Positions 17,037 to 25,030 of a DNA stretch of 64,000 bases are shown here, one piece after another (the stretch's first letter is position 1; every line of letters begins with the position of its first letter). The notes below the pieces were generated by a model that was not told the DNA's origin, did no database searches, and was given only the letters and a program-made list of their open reading frames with translations. Source of the stretch: Mycobacterium sp. 852014-50255_SCH5639931 (GTDB lineage: Bacteria; Actinomycetota; Actinomycetes; Mycobacteriales; Mycobacteriaceae); contig NZ_LZSV01000002.1 in NCBI RefSeq assembly GCF_001665605.1, positions 1-64,000 on the forward strand, given 5' to 3'. A program made the position numbers and the translations under genes.

Positions 17037-17909
17037 ATGCCCATGGCAGTGGAACCGTTTTCGATCCAGGGACCCGGCGGCGTACGCATCGTCGCCGACC
17101 GCCTGGGCGATCCTCGAGCGCGCGCCGTGGTGTTCCTGCACGGCGGCGGGCAGACCCGTCGCTCCTGGGGCAAGGCCGCCGCAGCCGTCGCACAGCGTGG
17201 CTGGCAATCCGTCACCGTCGACCTGCGCGGCCACGGCGAATCCGACTGGTCCGACGAAGGCGACTACCGCGTCGTCAGCTTCGCCGGCGACGTCCAGGAG
17301 GTGCTGGGCACGCTGCCACCGCAGCCGGTACTGGTCGGTGCCTCTCTGGGCGGGTTCACCTCGATGCTGCTCGCGGGTGAGATTTCCCCGGGCATCGCAA
17401 GCGCGGTCGTGTTGGTCGACATCGTGCCGAACATGGACCAGTCCGGAGCCAATCGGATACACGCCTTCATGTCCGATCGGGTGGAATCGGGCTTCGCCTC
17501 ACTTGACGAGGTCGCTGACGCGATCGCCCAATACAACCCGCACCGCCCGCGCCCAACCGACTTAGACGGACTGACCACGAATCTGCGCCGCCGTGGCGAT
17601 CGCTGGTACTGGCACTGGGATCCCCAGTTCATCAGCGGCACCGCCGCGTATCCCCCATTCGAGGTCACCGACCCCGACCGCATGCACGCGGCCGTCGACG
17701 CCATCTTGGGCAGCGGCGTGCCGATGCTATTGATTCGGGGTCAGATGAGTGACCTCGTCAGCCAGGAACGCGCGGACGAATTCCTGGCGCGCTTTCCGCA
17801 GGTCGAATTCACCGACGTACGCGGTGCCGGACACATGGTCGCCGGCGATCGCAACGACATCTTCGCCGACGCCGTCCTGGGGTTCCTCGCCCGGCATCTG
17901 GGCGACTGA
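17037..17909 (+). CDS. Alpha/beta hydrolase
   Basis: A 290-residue alpha/beta-hydrolase-fold protein. Visible features are the HGGG oxyanion region in VVFLHGGGQTRRSW, the nucleophile elbow GASLGG near residue 101, and the catalytic His in GAGHMVAGD close to the C-terminus; the acid is probably the Asp in GQMSDLV. The pattern DLRGHGESD is typical of esterases, epoxide-hydrolase-like enzymes and non-haem peroxidases annotated as Bpo. ATG 17043 is an alternative start. It is divergent from the amidase by 84 bases. The substrate is unknown. Confidence 0.88.
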   Translation: MPMAVEPFSIQGPGGVRIVADRLGDPRARAVVFLHGGGQTRRSWGKAAAAVAQRGWQSVTVDLRGHGESDWSDEGDYRVVSFAGDVQEVLGTLPPQPVLVGASLGGFTSMLLAGEISPGIASAVVLVDIVPNMDQSGANRIHAFMSDRVESGFASLDEVADAIAQYNPHRPRPTDLDGLTTNLRRRGDRWYWHWDPQFISGTAAYPPFEVTDPDRMHAAVDAILGSGVPMLLIRGQMSDLVSQERADEFLARFPQVEFTDVRGAGHMVAGDRNDIFADAVLGFLARHLGD

Positions 17910-18077
17910 TCGGTCCGTCGAACTAGGGTGAAAGTCGTTGTCCGACAGGGTATTCACTAAAGGTTTTGTCGCTCATGTCAATTCGGTCTGGGTCAGGTGT
18001 GGGCCCGCACTTGGCGCCCAGGCGGCCGAAACCCGCTCGCGCTGTTAGCATGCTGCCGACACATCAAGAGAGGCGGC

Positions 18078-18725
18078 GTGGCATTGCGGTGGTTGCGAGG
18101 TTTGGGCTTGGTCGGTGCTGTGCTCGTCGCCGCGACGGCGCTGGCGAACCCGGCGCAGGCCGATGCGCACGTCACGCCGGGCATCAAGGTCGAAGACGAA
18201 AATAGCTCGTGTACATCGGGTTTCGCGGCGCAGGGCAATGACGGCAGCTACTATCTGATGACCAGCGGCCACTGCGACGCCCACGACGGCTCACAGTGGA
18301 CATACGGCAATGACGTCCCGCTCGGAAAAATCACCGCCAGCGAGAAAGAGGGCGACACGAGGGACGCCGCCATCATCCTCCTCGGCCCGAGCGTGGGAGC
18401 GCCCCTCGGAGATGTCGGCGGACGGTACACTGTCCGGGATGTGTTGAGCGCTAACCAAATTCGCGAAGGCATGCCTTTCTGCAAATTTGGCGCGGTCACC
18501 GGTGAGACCTGTGGTTCCGTCACACACGTAGACGGTGACGTTGTCGAAGCCAGCGTGTTCAGCCTCAATGGCGACAGCGGCAGTCCGGGTTTCGTGAAGA
18601 ACCCCGACGGCACCGTGAGTGCCGTGGGTCTGTTGATGTCCTCACCCGACGGCGACGACTACACGACCTACTTCACGCTCATCGACCCGCTGCTGGGCAG
18701 GTGGGGGTTACGCGTTCTCCCTTGA
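18078..18725 (+). CDS. Secreted trypsin-like (S1-type) serine protease
   Basis: A 215-residue exported protein. I chose GTG 18078 because AAGAGAGG lies just upstream and it gives a proper signal peptide ending NPAQA before DAHVTPG; a longer frame from 17997 would bury the signal. The chymotrypsin triad is visible: His in TSGHCD, Asp in DTRDAAI and Ser in NGDSGSPG. Four cysteines (SSCTSG, GHCDAH, PFCKFG, ETCGSV) can pair as two disulfides. The size matches streptogrisin-like and mycobacterial Rv1815-like proteases. The target is unknown. It opens a run of genes for exported proteins. Confidence 0.85.
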   Translation: MALRWLRGLGLVGAVLVAATALANPAQADAHVTPGIKVEDENSSCTSGFAAQGNDGSYYLMTSGHCDAHDGSQWTYGNDVPLGKITASEKEGDTRDAAIILLGPSVGAPLGDVGGRYTVRDVLSANQIREGMPFCKFGAVTGETCGSVTHVDGDVVEASVFSLNGDSGSPGFVKNPDGTVSAVGLLMSSPDGDDYTTYFTLIDPLLGRWGLRVLP

Positions 18726-18874
18726 CAGTCAACCGCGCCCGGCCGCCTTTAACACAGCGTTTGTAACTTGCGGCTAACGGGTATCCGCGCGCCGCGGCAC
18801 TGGCCGGGGCTCGCTAGGTTGACGAGGCCAATGAGTTCGTTAGTGCGACACCAGCGACACGAGGGAGAGCAGTA

Positions 18875-19342
18875 GTGAAGCGTGGGATCGTCGTCGGCGT
18901 GGCGGGCGTGGCCGTAGTGGTCGCGGCGTGCGCCGGCTGTTCGAGTAACAAGTCAAGCACTGGATCGTCGGGTTCCTCGTCGCCGTCAGCGGCCGGCCCG
19001 CAGGTCATCGTCGACGGTCAGACTCAGAACGTCAGCGGGCAGGTCACGTGCACGCCGGCGGGCGACAACACCAACATCGGCATCGGTGACCCGACGGCGG
19101 GGGTCGGCGCCGTGGTCAGCAACGCCAGCCCGCCCATCGTGCACTCGGTCGGACTCGGCAGCGTCAACGGCATCACGCTCGGCTTTTCTGACGCGGCCCC
19201 CAATCAAGGCGGCAACGCGGGAGCCGCGGTCAACGGGAAGACTTACGCAATCAAGGGCACCGCGACCGGGCTCGACATGAGCAACCCGCAGCAACCGCAG
19301 CAGGTGACCAAGTCTTTCGAGTTGGACGTGACCTGCCCGTAG
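18875..19342 (+). CDS. LpqH (19 kDa antigen)-like lipoprotein
   Basis: A 155-residue lipoprotein starting at GTG 18875 with GAGGGAGAG upstream. The lipobox ACAGC places the lipidated Cys at residue 22, followed by a Ser/Gly linker. The mature domain has the LpqH layout: QVIVDGQTQNVSGQVTC, then SVNGITLGFSDAAP, YAIKGTATGLDM and a final FELDVTC, with the two cysteines expected to pair. LpqH is a TLR2-active surface lipoprotein, and several paralogs exist in mycobacteria. This one is adjacent to a Gly/Pro-repeat secreted protein gene and may share its transcript. Confidence 0.88.
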   Translation: MKRGIVVGVAGVAVVVAACAGCSSNKSSTGSSGSSSPSAAGPQVIVDGQTQNVSGQVTCTPAGDNTNIGIGDPTAGVGAVVSNASPPIVHSVGLGSVNGITLGFSDAAPNQGGNAGAAVNGKTYAIKGTATGLDMSNPQQPQQVTKSFELDVTCP

Positions 19343-19376
19343 TGCAGGCGACCGAGACCCAAGAGGGGACGCAGCT

Positions 19377-20381
19377 ATGTCTATGAAACGTGTCGTCAGC
19401 GCGGCGGCCGTCGCGGCGGGCCTGAGCATGTCCGCGGTTACTTTGAACGCGGGTTCGGCCTTCGCGGCTCCGCTCGACCCACCGCCGCCGTGCCCTGGCT
19501 GCCATGGCGGCGGCGGTGGCGGTGGCGGCGGGGGCAACCCCGGCGGACCCGGCGGGCAGCCGGGCGGACCGGGCGGGCAGCCGGGCGGACCGGGCGGGCA
19601 GCCGGGCGGACCCGGTGGGCAGCCGGGCGGACCCGGTGGGCAGCAGGGCGGGCCCGGCGGCGCGCAGGGTGGCCAAGACAATCCTCCCCAGGGTGGGCAC
19701 GGGCAGAACCCACCGCAGGGCGGACAGAACAACAACCCGCAGCAGGGTGGGCAGAACTCGCCGGCGCCCAACCAGTACCCGCAGCAGGGCGGGCAGAACA
19801 ACCCCCAGCAGGGCGGGCAGAACTCGCCGGCGCCCAACGACCACGGGCAGTACCCGCAGCAGGGCGGGCCGGGCAACCAGCCGGGTGATCACGATCAGAA
19901 CGGGCCGGGTGGACAACCCAACGCGCCGGCGAGCGAGCAAAACCCGCCGCCGCCGCAGGGCAGGCAGGCCCTCAATCCGCCGAGCACCCAGCCTCCGCAT
20001 CAGCCTTACGTTCCGCGCGGGACGTACGTCAGCGGTAACGCCCAGGTAGGCGGGCCCGGCGATGCGCGAGCGGGCTTCAGCATCGTCGACCACGGGGCAC
20101 CGCCGCCACCCCCGCCGCGGGGTCACGGCTGGAACGACGGTCCGGCCCCCGGCCACCAGCCGCCGCACTGGGTCGGCGCGCCGCCTCCAGGGGGTTGGGA
20201 CGGTCCGCCGCCTCCCGGCGGCTGGAACCGACCATGGTCCGGGCCGCAGCGTGATGTCGCCGTCGCGCAGGTCGATTTTGGGCCGTTCCAGTACGACTCC
20301 TACACCGCCATCCCGGTCTTCAACTGGCAGTTCGGCGGTTGGGGATTCTGGTACATGGGCGTCTGGGTTCCGCTGTACTGA
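19377..20381 (+). CDS. Secreted Gly/Pro/Gln-rich repeat protein
   Basis: A 334-residue protein with a signal peptide of about 30 residues (ending SAFAAPLD). Residues 43-53 are a Gly run, residues 56-97 are six GGPGGQP-type 7-residue repeats resembling collagen, and residues 98-200 are looser PQQGGQN and NSPAPN repeats. The C-terminus changes character: Pro-rich, then about 50 residues with aromatic-rich FGPFQYDSY and GGWGFWYMGVWVPLY, probably a folded or membrane-contacting end. It is neither PE_PGRS nor PPE. A surface or wall-associated role is likely but unproven. It lies 34 bases after the LpqH-like gene. Confidence 0.82.
   Translation: MSMKRVVSAAAVAAGLSMSAVTLNAGSAFAAPLDPPPPCPGCHGGGGGGGGGGNPGGPGGQPGGPGGQPGGPGGQPGGPGGQPGGPGGQQGGPGGAQGGQDNPPQGGHGQNPPQGGQNNNPQQGGQNSPAPNQYPQQGGQNNPQQGGQNSPAPNDHGQYPQQGGPGNQPGDHDQNGPGGQPNAPASEQNPPPPQGRQALNPPSTQPPHQPYVPRGTYVSGNAQVGGPGDARAGFSIVDHGAPPPPPPRGHGWNDGPAPGHQPPHWVGAPPPGGWDGPPPPGGWNRPWSGPQRDVAVAQVDFGPFQYDSYTAIPVFNWQFGGWGFWYMGVWVPLY
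19542..19667 (+). repeat. 21-bp tandem repeat encoding GGPGGQP
   Basis: Six consecutive 21-base units lie in frame within the secreted repeat protein. Units 1-4 encode GGPGGQP, unit 5 GGPGGQQ and unit 6 GGPGGAQ. Differences are mainly third-position C/T/G changes, indicating recent expansion. Copy number may vary between strains or be misassembled from short reads. Confidence 0.85.
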
Positions 20382-20386
20382 CGGTC

Positions 20387-20403
20387 CGCCGGCTTAGCCG
20401 GCG
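20387..20403 (+). terminator. GC-rich hairpin after repeat-protein gene
   Basis: CGCCGGC and GCCGGCG form a 7-base stem around a TTA loop, starting 5 bases after the stop of the secreted repeat protein. No T-run follows, as is common for mycobacterial terminators. The short stem makes this a modest candidate. Confidence 0.35.
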
Positions 20404-20448
20404 CGCCATTGGCGGGCGGCAATCGGGGGGGCGTGGCAGGCTCCGGGA

Positions 20449-20688
20449 ATGGATGTGCGAGAGAACGTCCGCCGAGCCATAGACGTGATGACGGCTTGGA
20501 CGTCCGACAGCGGCAACGAATTCGCCTGGAACCGGCTCGTCGAGAACGTGATCGATGAGCCCGACGGAGAAATCCTGCTGTTGATGGGCTTCGTCAACCT
20601 CGCGGGCGAGCTGGGGATCAAGCTGGAGAAGGCGACCGGCCAAAAGATGCGCGCTCACCTCCAAGACATCGCCCTGAAGTACCTATGA
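20449..20688 (+). CDS. Small hypothetical protein (79 aa)
   Basis: A 79-residue soluble-looking protein beginning MDVRENVRRAIDVMT. It is mostly helical with an acidic middle (VIDEPDGEILLLMGFVNLAGELG) and a basic C-terminal helix (KLEKATGQKMRAHLQDIALKYL). There is no signal peptide or recognised domain. It ends 7 bases before the crotonase at 20696 on the same strand, so the two are probably co-transcribed. Normal codon usage and coupling support a real gene; function is unknown. Confidence 0.65.
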   Translation: MDVRENVRRAIDVMTAWTSDSGNEFAWNRLVENVIDEPDGEILLLMGFVNLAGELGIKLEKATGQKMRAHLQDIALKYL

Positions 20689-20695
20689 GCGGTGC

Positions 20696-21475
20696 GTGAA
20701 CGCGATGGAGAAGCGGTTCGTCCGGGTCGGTGGTGACGGCGGCGTACTCACCATCGAGCTGACCAATTCGAAACGGCTCAACATCGTCGGCACGCGCGCC
20801 GTGGAGGAGTTGACACAGGCATTCCGCGCCGTCGACGGCGATGGTGACGTCCGGGTGGTCGTGCTGCGGGGGGCGGGGGACGCGGCGTTCATCGGGGGCG
20901 CCGACATCAACGAGATGGTCAACCTGGACCGGTCGAGCGCCGAGGCGTTCATCCGTCGGCTCGCAACCCTGTGCGAGTCGATCCGCGAATGTCCTGCCCC
21001 CGTCATCGCCCGGCTGGCCGGGTACTGCCTCGGCGGTGGGCTCGAGGTCGCGATGTGCTGCGATCTGCGGGTCGCCGAATCCGGGGCGACATTCGGCATG
21101 CCGGAAGTGGCGGTCGGCATCCCCTCGGTGATCCACTCGGCCTTGATGCCCGCGCTGATCGGGGCGTCGCACGCGGCCTGGCTCCTGCTGACCGGTCAGA
21201 CAATCGACGCGGACACGGCCGTCACGTGGGGTTTGGTGCATGAGGTGGTTGCCGCCGACGCGCTCGACTCTCGCATCGCCGAACTCACTGCGAAACTCGC
21301 CGGATTCGGCCCGCACACGGTCCGGCAGCAAAAGCGCCTGCTCAACAAGTGGTTCGACATGACGGTCCACGGGGCGATCGAGGACAGCATCGAGCAGTTC
21401 GGTCTGGCGTTCTTGACCGGAGAGCCCCAACGCCACATGCGAGCGTTTCTGGCCCGCAAGAAGGACCGAGCGTAG
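20696..21475 (+). CDS. Enoyl-CoA hydratase/isomerase
   Basis: A 259-residue crotonase. GTG 20696 is taken, but ATG 20705 three codons later is equally plausible. Unlike the crotonase at 8095, both catalytic glutamates are present: the one in LGGGLEVAMCCD (E144 equivalent) and the one in GMPEVAVG (E164 equivalent). The oxyanion segment AFIGGADINEM is also typical. It probably hydrates trans-2-enoyl-CoA in fatty-acid or side-chain beta-oxidation. Only the 79-residue ORF accompanies it, so the pathway cannot be assigned. Confidence 0.9.
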   Translation: MNAMEKRFVRVGGDGGVLTIELTNSKRLNIVGTRAVEELTQAFRAVDGDGDVRVVVLRGAGDAAFIGGADINEMVNLDRSSAEAFIRRLATLCESIRECPAPVIARLAGYCLGGGLEVAMCCDLRVAESGATFGMPEVAVGIPSVIHSALMPALIGASHAAWLLLTGQTIDADTAVTWGLVHEVVAADALDSRIAELTAKLAGFGPHTVRQQKRLLNKWFDMTVHGAIEDSIEQFGLAFLTGEPQRHMRAFLARKKDRA

Positions 21476-21548
21476 CGGCGGCCGTAAACGGCAGGTTGTG
21501 CACAAAATCCCTTGCGGCGCTTCACGGATCACCCGTGCGCACGAGGCC

Positions 21549-22553
21549 TTACTGCGGGTGGGTCGCCAGGTAGTCCCCGACCGGGATCGGTGACGGCGCC
21601 GCGTAACCGACCGGGAGCAACACGTCGCCGGCGGTGGTGACGTAATAGACGTCCCACCGGTAGTAGGTGGGGAACGCGGCCGGGTCGGCTGCGATCAGCG
21701 CGGCGTATTGATCGACCGCCTGGACGTATTCGTGTGCGTGGTTGTAGCCGTAAATGGCGCGGTCGGGGTCGCTGGCGAAGCCGTTGGCGGCAAGGAAGCG
21801 GCCCGCCGCCATGATGCTGTCGCGCGGCGAATTGATATCGCCGCCCTGGCCGTAGGTGGCGAACGTCGACGGCAAGAATTGCATGGGGCCCTGCGCGCCT
21901 GCCGTGCTCGCGCCGTTGATGCTGCCGAACCGGGTCTCGACCAAGTTGATCGCGGCCAGGTAGTTCCAGCCGACGCCGGTCTCCGCTTCCGCCGCGTGGT
22001 AGTCATTCGTCAGCTCGTCAGCGGGTACGGGAGGTTCGATCCGCCACGCGGGCAGCGTGTCTTTGGCGGGCGTCATCGCCTGAAGCTGGCGACGGGCATC
22101 GAGGTTACGGTCGTAGACGCCGCTTAGCTCCGGCGGGATGCGCGGCCGGGTGATCGAGTCCCATTCAGGGTGCCGCCCAATGGCGCGGTACGCGGCCTGC
22201 TCGCGGTGCGCCGCCGCCGTCAGTGCCGGCTCCCCCGTCGACGGTTCACGCAGCGCGCGCTCGTCCGCCACCAAATCGTCGGCCAACTGAGCCGGGTCAG
22301 ACGCCAGTTGCGGCTGGGCGCCAAGGGGCGGATTCGGTGCTGCGGCAACGGTTCTCGATGCGAGCGGTGCGGCGCCCGCCGTCGCTGCGGTTGAAGCGGT
22401 CATCGGCGTTGCATTGGGCTTCACCGTCGGGGACGAACAGCCGACGACTAGGAACATGATCGCGCCGAGAAACACCGGCGCGGTCGCAGCGACTGTCGGG
22501 TTACGGCTCACTGGAGTCACTTCCGTCGATTTGCCCGGAATAGTCTTTCGCAT
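21549..22553 (-). CDS. Lytic transglycosylase-like lipoprotein (SLT fold)
   Basis: A 334-residue exported protein starting at ATG 22553; an upstream GTG/ATG frame is possible. A hydrophobic signal (about residues 24-40) ends in the lipobox VVGC, so it should be a lipoprotein. After an Ala/Pro-rich linker, the transglycosylase domain holds the presumed catalytic Glu in INLVETRFGSINGAST, then AGAQGPMQFLPSTFATYG and GFASDPDRAIYGYNHAHEYV. This is the lysozyme-like SLT pattern that cleaves peptidoglycan glycan strands. It is probably a cell-wall remodelling enzyme. It is divergent from a small secreted protein gene. Confidence 0.88.
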   Translation of the reverse strand: MRKTIPGKSTEVTPVSRNPTVAATAPVFLGAIMFLVVGCSSPTVKPNATPMTASTAATAGAAPLASRTVAAAPNPPLGAQPQLASDPAQLADDLVADERALREPSTGEPALTAAAHREQAAYRAIGRHPEWDSITRPRIPPELSGVYDRNLDARRQLQAMTPAKDTLPAWRIEPPVPADELTNDYHAAEAETGVGWNYLAAINLVETRFGSINGASTAGAQGPMQFLPSTFATYGQGGDINSPRDSIMAAGRFLAANGFASDPDRAIYGYNHAHEYVQAVDQYAALIAADPAAFPTYYRWDVYYVTTAGDVLLPVGYAAPSPIPVGDYLATHPQ

Positions 22554-22855
22554 CTGACCGCCTGACAGCAATGCCGTGGCCCGTATCGGCGGAGGTAGAT
22601 CGCCTTAGGTAGTGGCCTCAAGGCATCCCTGAAGTGCGAAATCTCGTTGAGGGTAACCAGCTTCACGCCGAGTGGAAACTGGCGAAATCTCGGGGGGACC
22701 GGGAAATCCCCACGAGTTGCGGGTGGCCGCGGCTTATTCCAGACTTGAGAATTACCTTCCCAGCAGAGTGGACAAGCTACATGTGTGACGCCGCGGCTGA
22801 ACCGACCGAGAGACGGAACGGGATTCGCCGAGCGGCCCCGGCAACGACCAAGTTC
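22554..22855. other. Intergenic region without a firm gene
   Basis: About 300 bases separate the transglycosylase and the small secreted protein. An open frame from 22634 is in frame with the latter but gives a long hydrophilic prefix with no family resemblance, so I treat it as leader or promoter sequence. Nothing else is seen. Confidence 0.5.
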
Positions 22856-23074
22856 ATGTCCCGTCTCATTCGTCCGGCGCTGCTTACCGCGGCGGTGACG
22901 GCGCTGATCGCTGCGCCCGGTACCCGCCCTCTGCTGCCGCCGGGATGCGCGATCGGTTGGACGATGGTCGGGGGCGTGCTGATTTTCGTGCCGGACTGCA
23001 CGCACCGGTCACCGGCTCCACCGCCCCCGCCGGACGGACCGCCGCCGGGTCCCGTTCCACCTCCGGCTCAGTAG
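22856..23074 (+). CDS. Small secreted Pro-rich protein (72 aa)
   Basis: ATG 22856 opens a 72-residue product with a signal peptide (MSRLIRPALLTAAVTALIAAPG). The mature part has two cysteines in GCAIGWTMVGGVLIFVPDC and a Pro-rich tail (APPPPPDGPPPGPVPPP). The architecture resembles the 109-residue protein at 25031: signal, Cys pair and poly-Pro stretch. ATG 22781 would add 25 residues but would mask the signal. Both proteins are probably exported to the envelope. Function is unknown. Confidence 0.55.
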   Translation: MSRLIRPALLTAAVTALIAAPGTRPLLPPGCAIGWTMVGGVLIFVPDCTHRSPAPPPPPDGPPPGPVPPPAQ

Positions 23075-23528
23075 GCGACGGAGCGCGGTGGGGCGGCGAT
23101 CTGAAAGTCCGAGGTCGGCGGTCGTCGCGTTCACGCCGCGGGTGGCCGGCCGTCAGCCGGGATCGCGCTCAGACACTCAGGGTTTCGGAGCGGCGGAATC
23201 GCTATTGGGGCGGTCGGAGAAAGTCGGAAGTTGCACCGGTTCTGCATCGCGACTGGTAGGTGACACGACCTCGGGCTCGTAGCGGTGCGAAAACAAGTCG
23301 GACGATGTCATGGAGCGGGTCCTCAGGTTAGTTCGGCTTCAGCCCGAAAGTAGTTGGCTCGGGCGAAGGGCGATCGATTCATAGATGTGCTCATCTGCAC
23401 AAAAATTGGCTTGGGGCAGTGCAAACACGAACTGCTCCCACCAATCTACACGCCCGCGATCGCGAAGGGCCGGAAACCACGCCTCTCGTACGCCCCGACA
23501 GGAGTAAGCCGCAAACCCCTCAACGTGC
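23075..23528. other. Intergenic region, no gene seen
   Basis: About 450 bases downstream of the small secreted protein and of the cold-shock gene. Open frames here are short, overlap on both strands and show no family features. The terminator-like hairpin at 23529-23561 bounds it on the right. Confidence 0.5.
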
Positions 23529-23561
23529 TGTGGGCTGGTGGGGAACCCCCACCAGCCCACA
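23529..23561 (-). terminator. Long perfect hairpin downstream of cold-shock gene
   Basis: The arms TGTGGGCTGGTGGGG (23529-23543) and CCCCACCAGCCCACA (23547-23561) are perfect complements of 15 bases with a 3-base loop. The element begins 16 bases past the cold-shock stop on the minus strand. No T-run follows, so it is an I-shaped mycobacterial-type terminator or an mRNA 3'-stabilising stem. Confidence 0.7.
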
Positions 23562-23577
23562 CGGAGTAGAACTCGCA

Positions 23578-23781
23578 CTAGACGGCGGTCACTCCGACTG
23601 CCTGCGGACCCTTGGCCCCCTGCTCGACGCTGAACTCAACTCGCTGGTTTTCCTCCAGCGACTTGTAGCCGTTGCCCTGAATCTCTGAGTAGTGGACGAA
23701 CACATCTGCTGCGCCGCCGTCCGGAGCGATAAAACCGAAGCCTTTTTCGCTGTTAAACCATTTCACAGTTCCCTGTGTCAT
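23578..23781 (-). CDS. Cold-shock protein (CspA family)
   Basis: A 67-residue single cold-shock domain, the usual length. RNP1 is KGFGFIAPD and RNP2 is DVFVHYSEI, with the N-terminal [10 protein letters not shown]. It binds single-stranded RNA/DNA and acts as an RNA chaperone. ATG 23781 is preceded by GAAGG. It differs at many positions from the M. tuberculosis CspA I recall and may be a paralog. It stands alone with a long upstream region (over 300 bases), as usual for csp genes with regulated leaders, and a strong hairpin after the stop. Confidence 0.93.
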   Translation of the reverse strand: MTQGTVKWFNSEKGFGFIAPDGGAADVFVHYSEIQGNGYKSLEENQRVEFSVEQGAKGPQAVGVTAV

Positions 23782-24086
23782 ACCTTCAACTTCTCTCATT
23801 CTGAACGGATGCCGACGGGCATCCCGGGCCAGCGTAGCACGTGCGGTGCGAACAAAGTCTAATCGACTGCGACGGAATACTTTTCATGCCTTTCGAAGGC
23901 TGAGGACGGCGAGTCGGTGCTGGAGTCTCCAGGGCCCCGCTGAAGAGCCTGATTGTTCGGGGGCGTTCGCGGCAGCCTCACCACTGCTGCGTGGCCACCC
24001 GGGAACGCAACCGTGCGAGTGCGCCGTTACTGGTCGGTATTAACGGGGGCTTGTGACGTTGTCCTGACGCGCTCAAACTGGTTGAT
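23782..24086. other. Divergent intergenic region (csp leader side)
   Basis: About 305 bases between the cold-shock start and the DUF732 gene. It should hold both promoters and a csp 5' leader, but I could not define a promoter or a stable leader structure by eye. No gene is supported. Confidence 0.5.
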
Positions 24087-24872
24087 ATGCGCGACCGCGA
24101 GACGATCGATTCGGAATTGCGGCGCATCGCGCTCGGGCGACGAGCGGTCCGAGAGCATGGCGGCGAGCCGTCGTCCCGAGAGGTGGACGAACTGCTCGAC
24201 GAGCTCCTGGCCCACAGCGCCGGGACGTCTCTCCCCGGTGCGGCGAAAACGTCTGGAACCGAGGTCGTCGCCAGCACCTGGTCGCGGGGCAGCAAAATCG
24301 ACGCCACGCTTCACCGGCGTAGGGGCGTGCCGCGGCATTTGGGCCTGCTCGCGGCGTTGCCGCTGTCGCTGGTGGCCGTCGCCGCGGCGGTGGTGGTGAT
24401 GTTTTCGGTCCACCGCCAGGATTCACCGGCGCAGCAAGCGGAAACGCCGCCGTCGGCTGCGCCCGCACCAAAACCTGTTGCGCCGCAAGCACCTACTTCG
24501 CGCATCGAGATAGCCGACGCGGCGTTCATCGCCGCGTTGAAGCACGAAGGCGTACCGGTCCCCAGCCGCGAATACGTGATAACCCAGGGTCATGCGGTCT
24601 GCGACTTCCTGGTGCGCCAACCCAATTTCGCCGACGCGGTCGAATTCGTGCAGCGATCGTCGATTTGGGACGCCAACCAAAGCACCGAAGTCACCGCGGG
24701 CGCCATCGTCGCCTACTGCCCTCAGTCTCAACCTGCCACCCCGGCTGACTTGTCGCCGGCCTACCAGAGTGCTCTCTCCGATCTGCAGGCAATCGAGGGA
24801 AAGCTGCAAGGCATCCAAGGGGACCTGCAAGGTATCCACCGAGATCTGGAAGGCGTCCCCGGCCCGCCATAA
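24087..24872 (+). CDS. Membrane-anchored DUF732 protein
   Basis: A 261-residue protein with a charged cytoplasmic N-terminus of about 90 residues (containing SSREVDELLDELLAHS), one membrane segment near 92-112 (LLAALPLSLVAVAAAVVVM) and a Pro/Ala-rich linker. The external DUF732 domain (about 142-215) shows the family pattern DAAFIAALKHEGV, then GHAVCDFL and a second Cys in VAYCPQS. The last 35 residues are short repeats around LQAIEGKLQGIQGDLQGIHRDL, likely a coiled coil. DUF732 is a mycobacterial exported domain of unknown function. The long cytoplasmic part is unusual for it. Confidence 0.8.
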   Translation: MRDRETIDSELRRIALGRRAVREHGGEPSSREVDELLDELLAHSAGTSLPGAAKTSGTEVVASTWSRGSKIDATLHRRRGVPRHLGLLAALPLSLVAVAAAVVVMFSVHRQDSPAQQAETPPSAAPAPKPVAPQAPTSRIEIADAAFIAALKHEGVPVPSREYVITQGHAVCDFLVRQPNFADAVEFVQRSSIWDANQSTEVTAGAIVAYCPQSQPATPADLSPAYQSALSDLQAIEGKLQGIQGDLQGIHRDLEGVPGPP

Positions 24873-25030
24873 TCGGGGTGGTGGTCGCCTTCGCCCGGCC
24901 AGGAAAATTGGCGAGCGGAGCCCCCGAACTCGCCGACTGGTTTTGGGTTGAGTTCGCGTCAATAAGGCTACTTCGGCCTCTTCCGTAGCAACAGGGTCAG
25001 GGCTACGATCTCCCTGCACGGAGACATGTG

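Noticed and set aside
19542..19667. CRISPR array or PE_PGRS gene
   Set aside because: Units are contiguous without spacers, encode GGPGGQP in frame, and the protein has a signal peptide rather than a PE domain.
23339..23578. A 79-codon minus-strand ORF across the csp terminator
   Set aside because: It reads through the hairpin, lacks a ribosome site and overlaps another equally long plus-strand frame; neither has protein-like composition.
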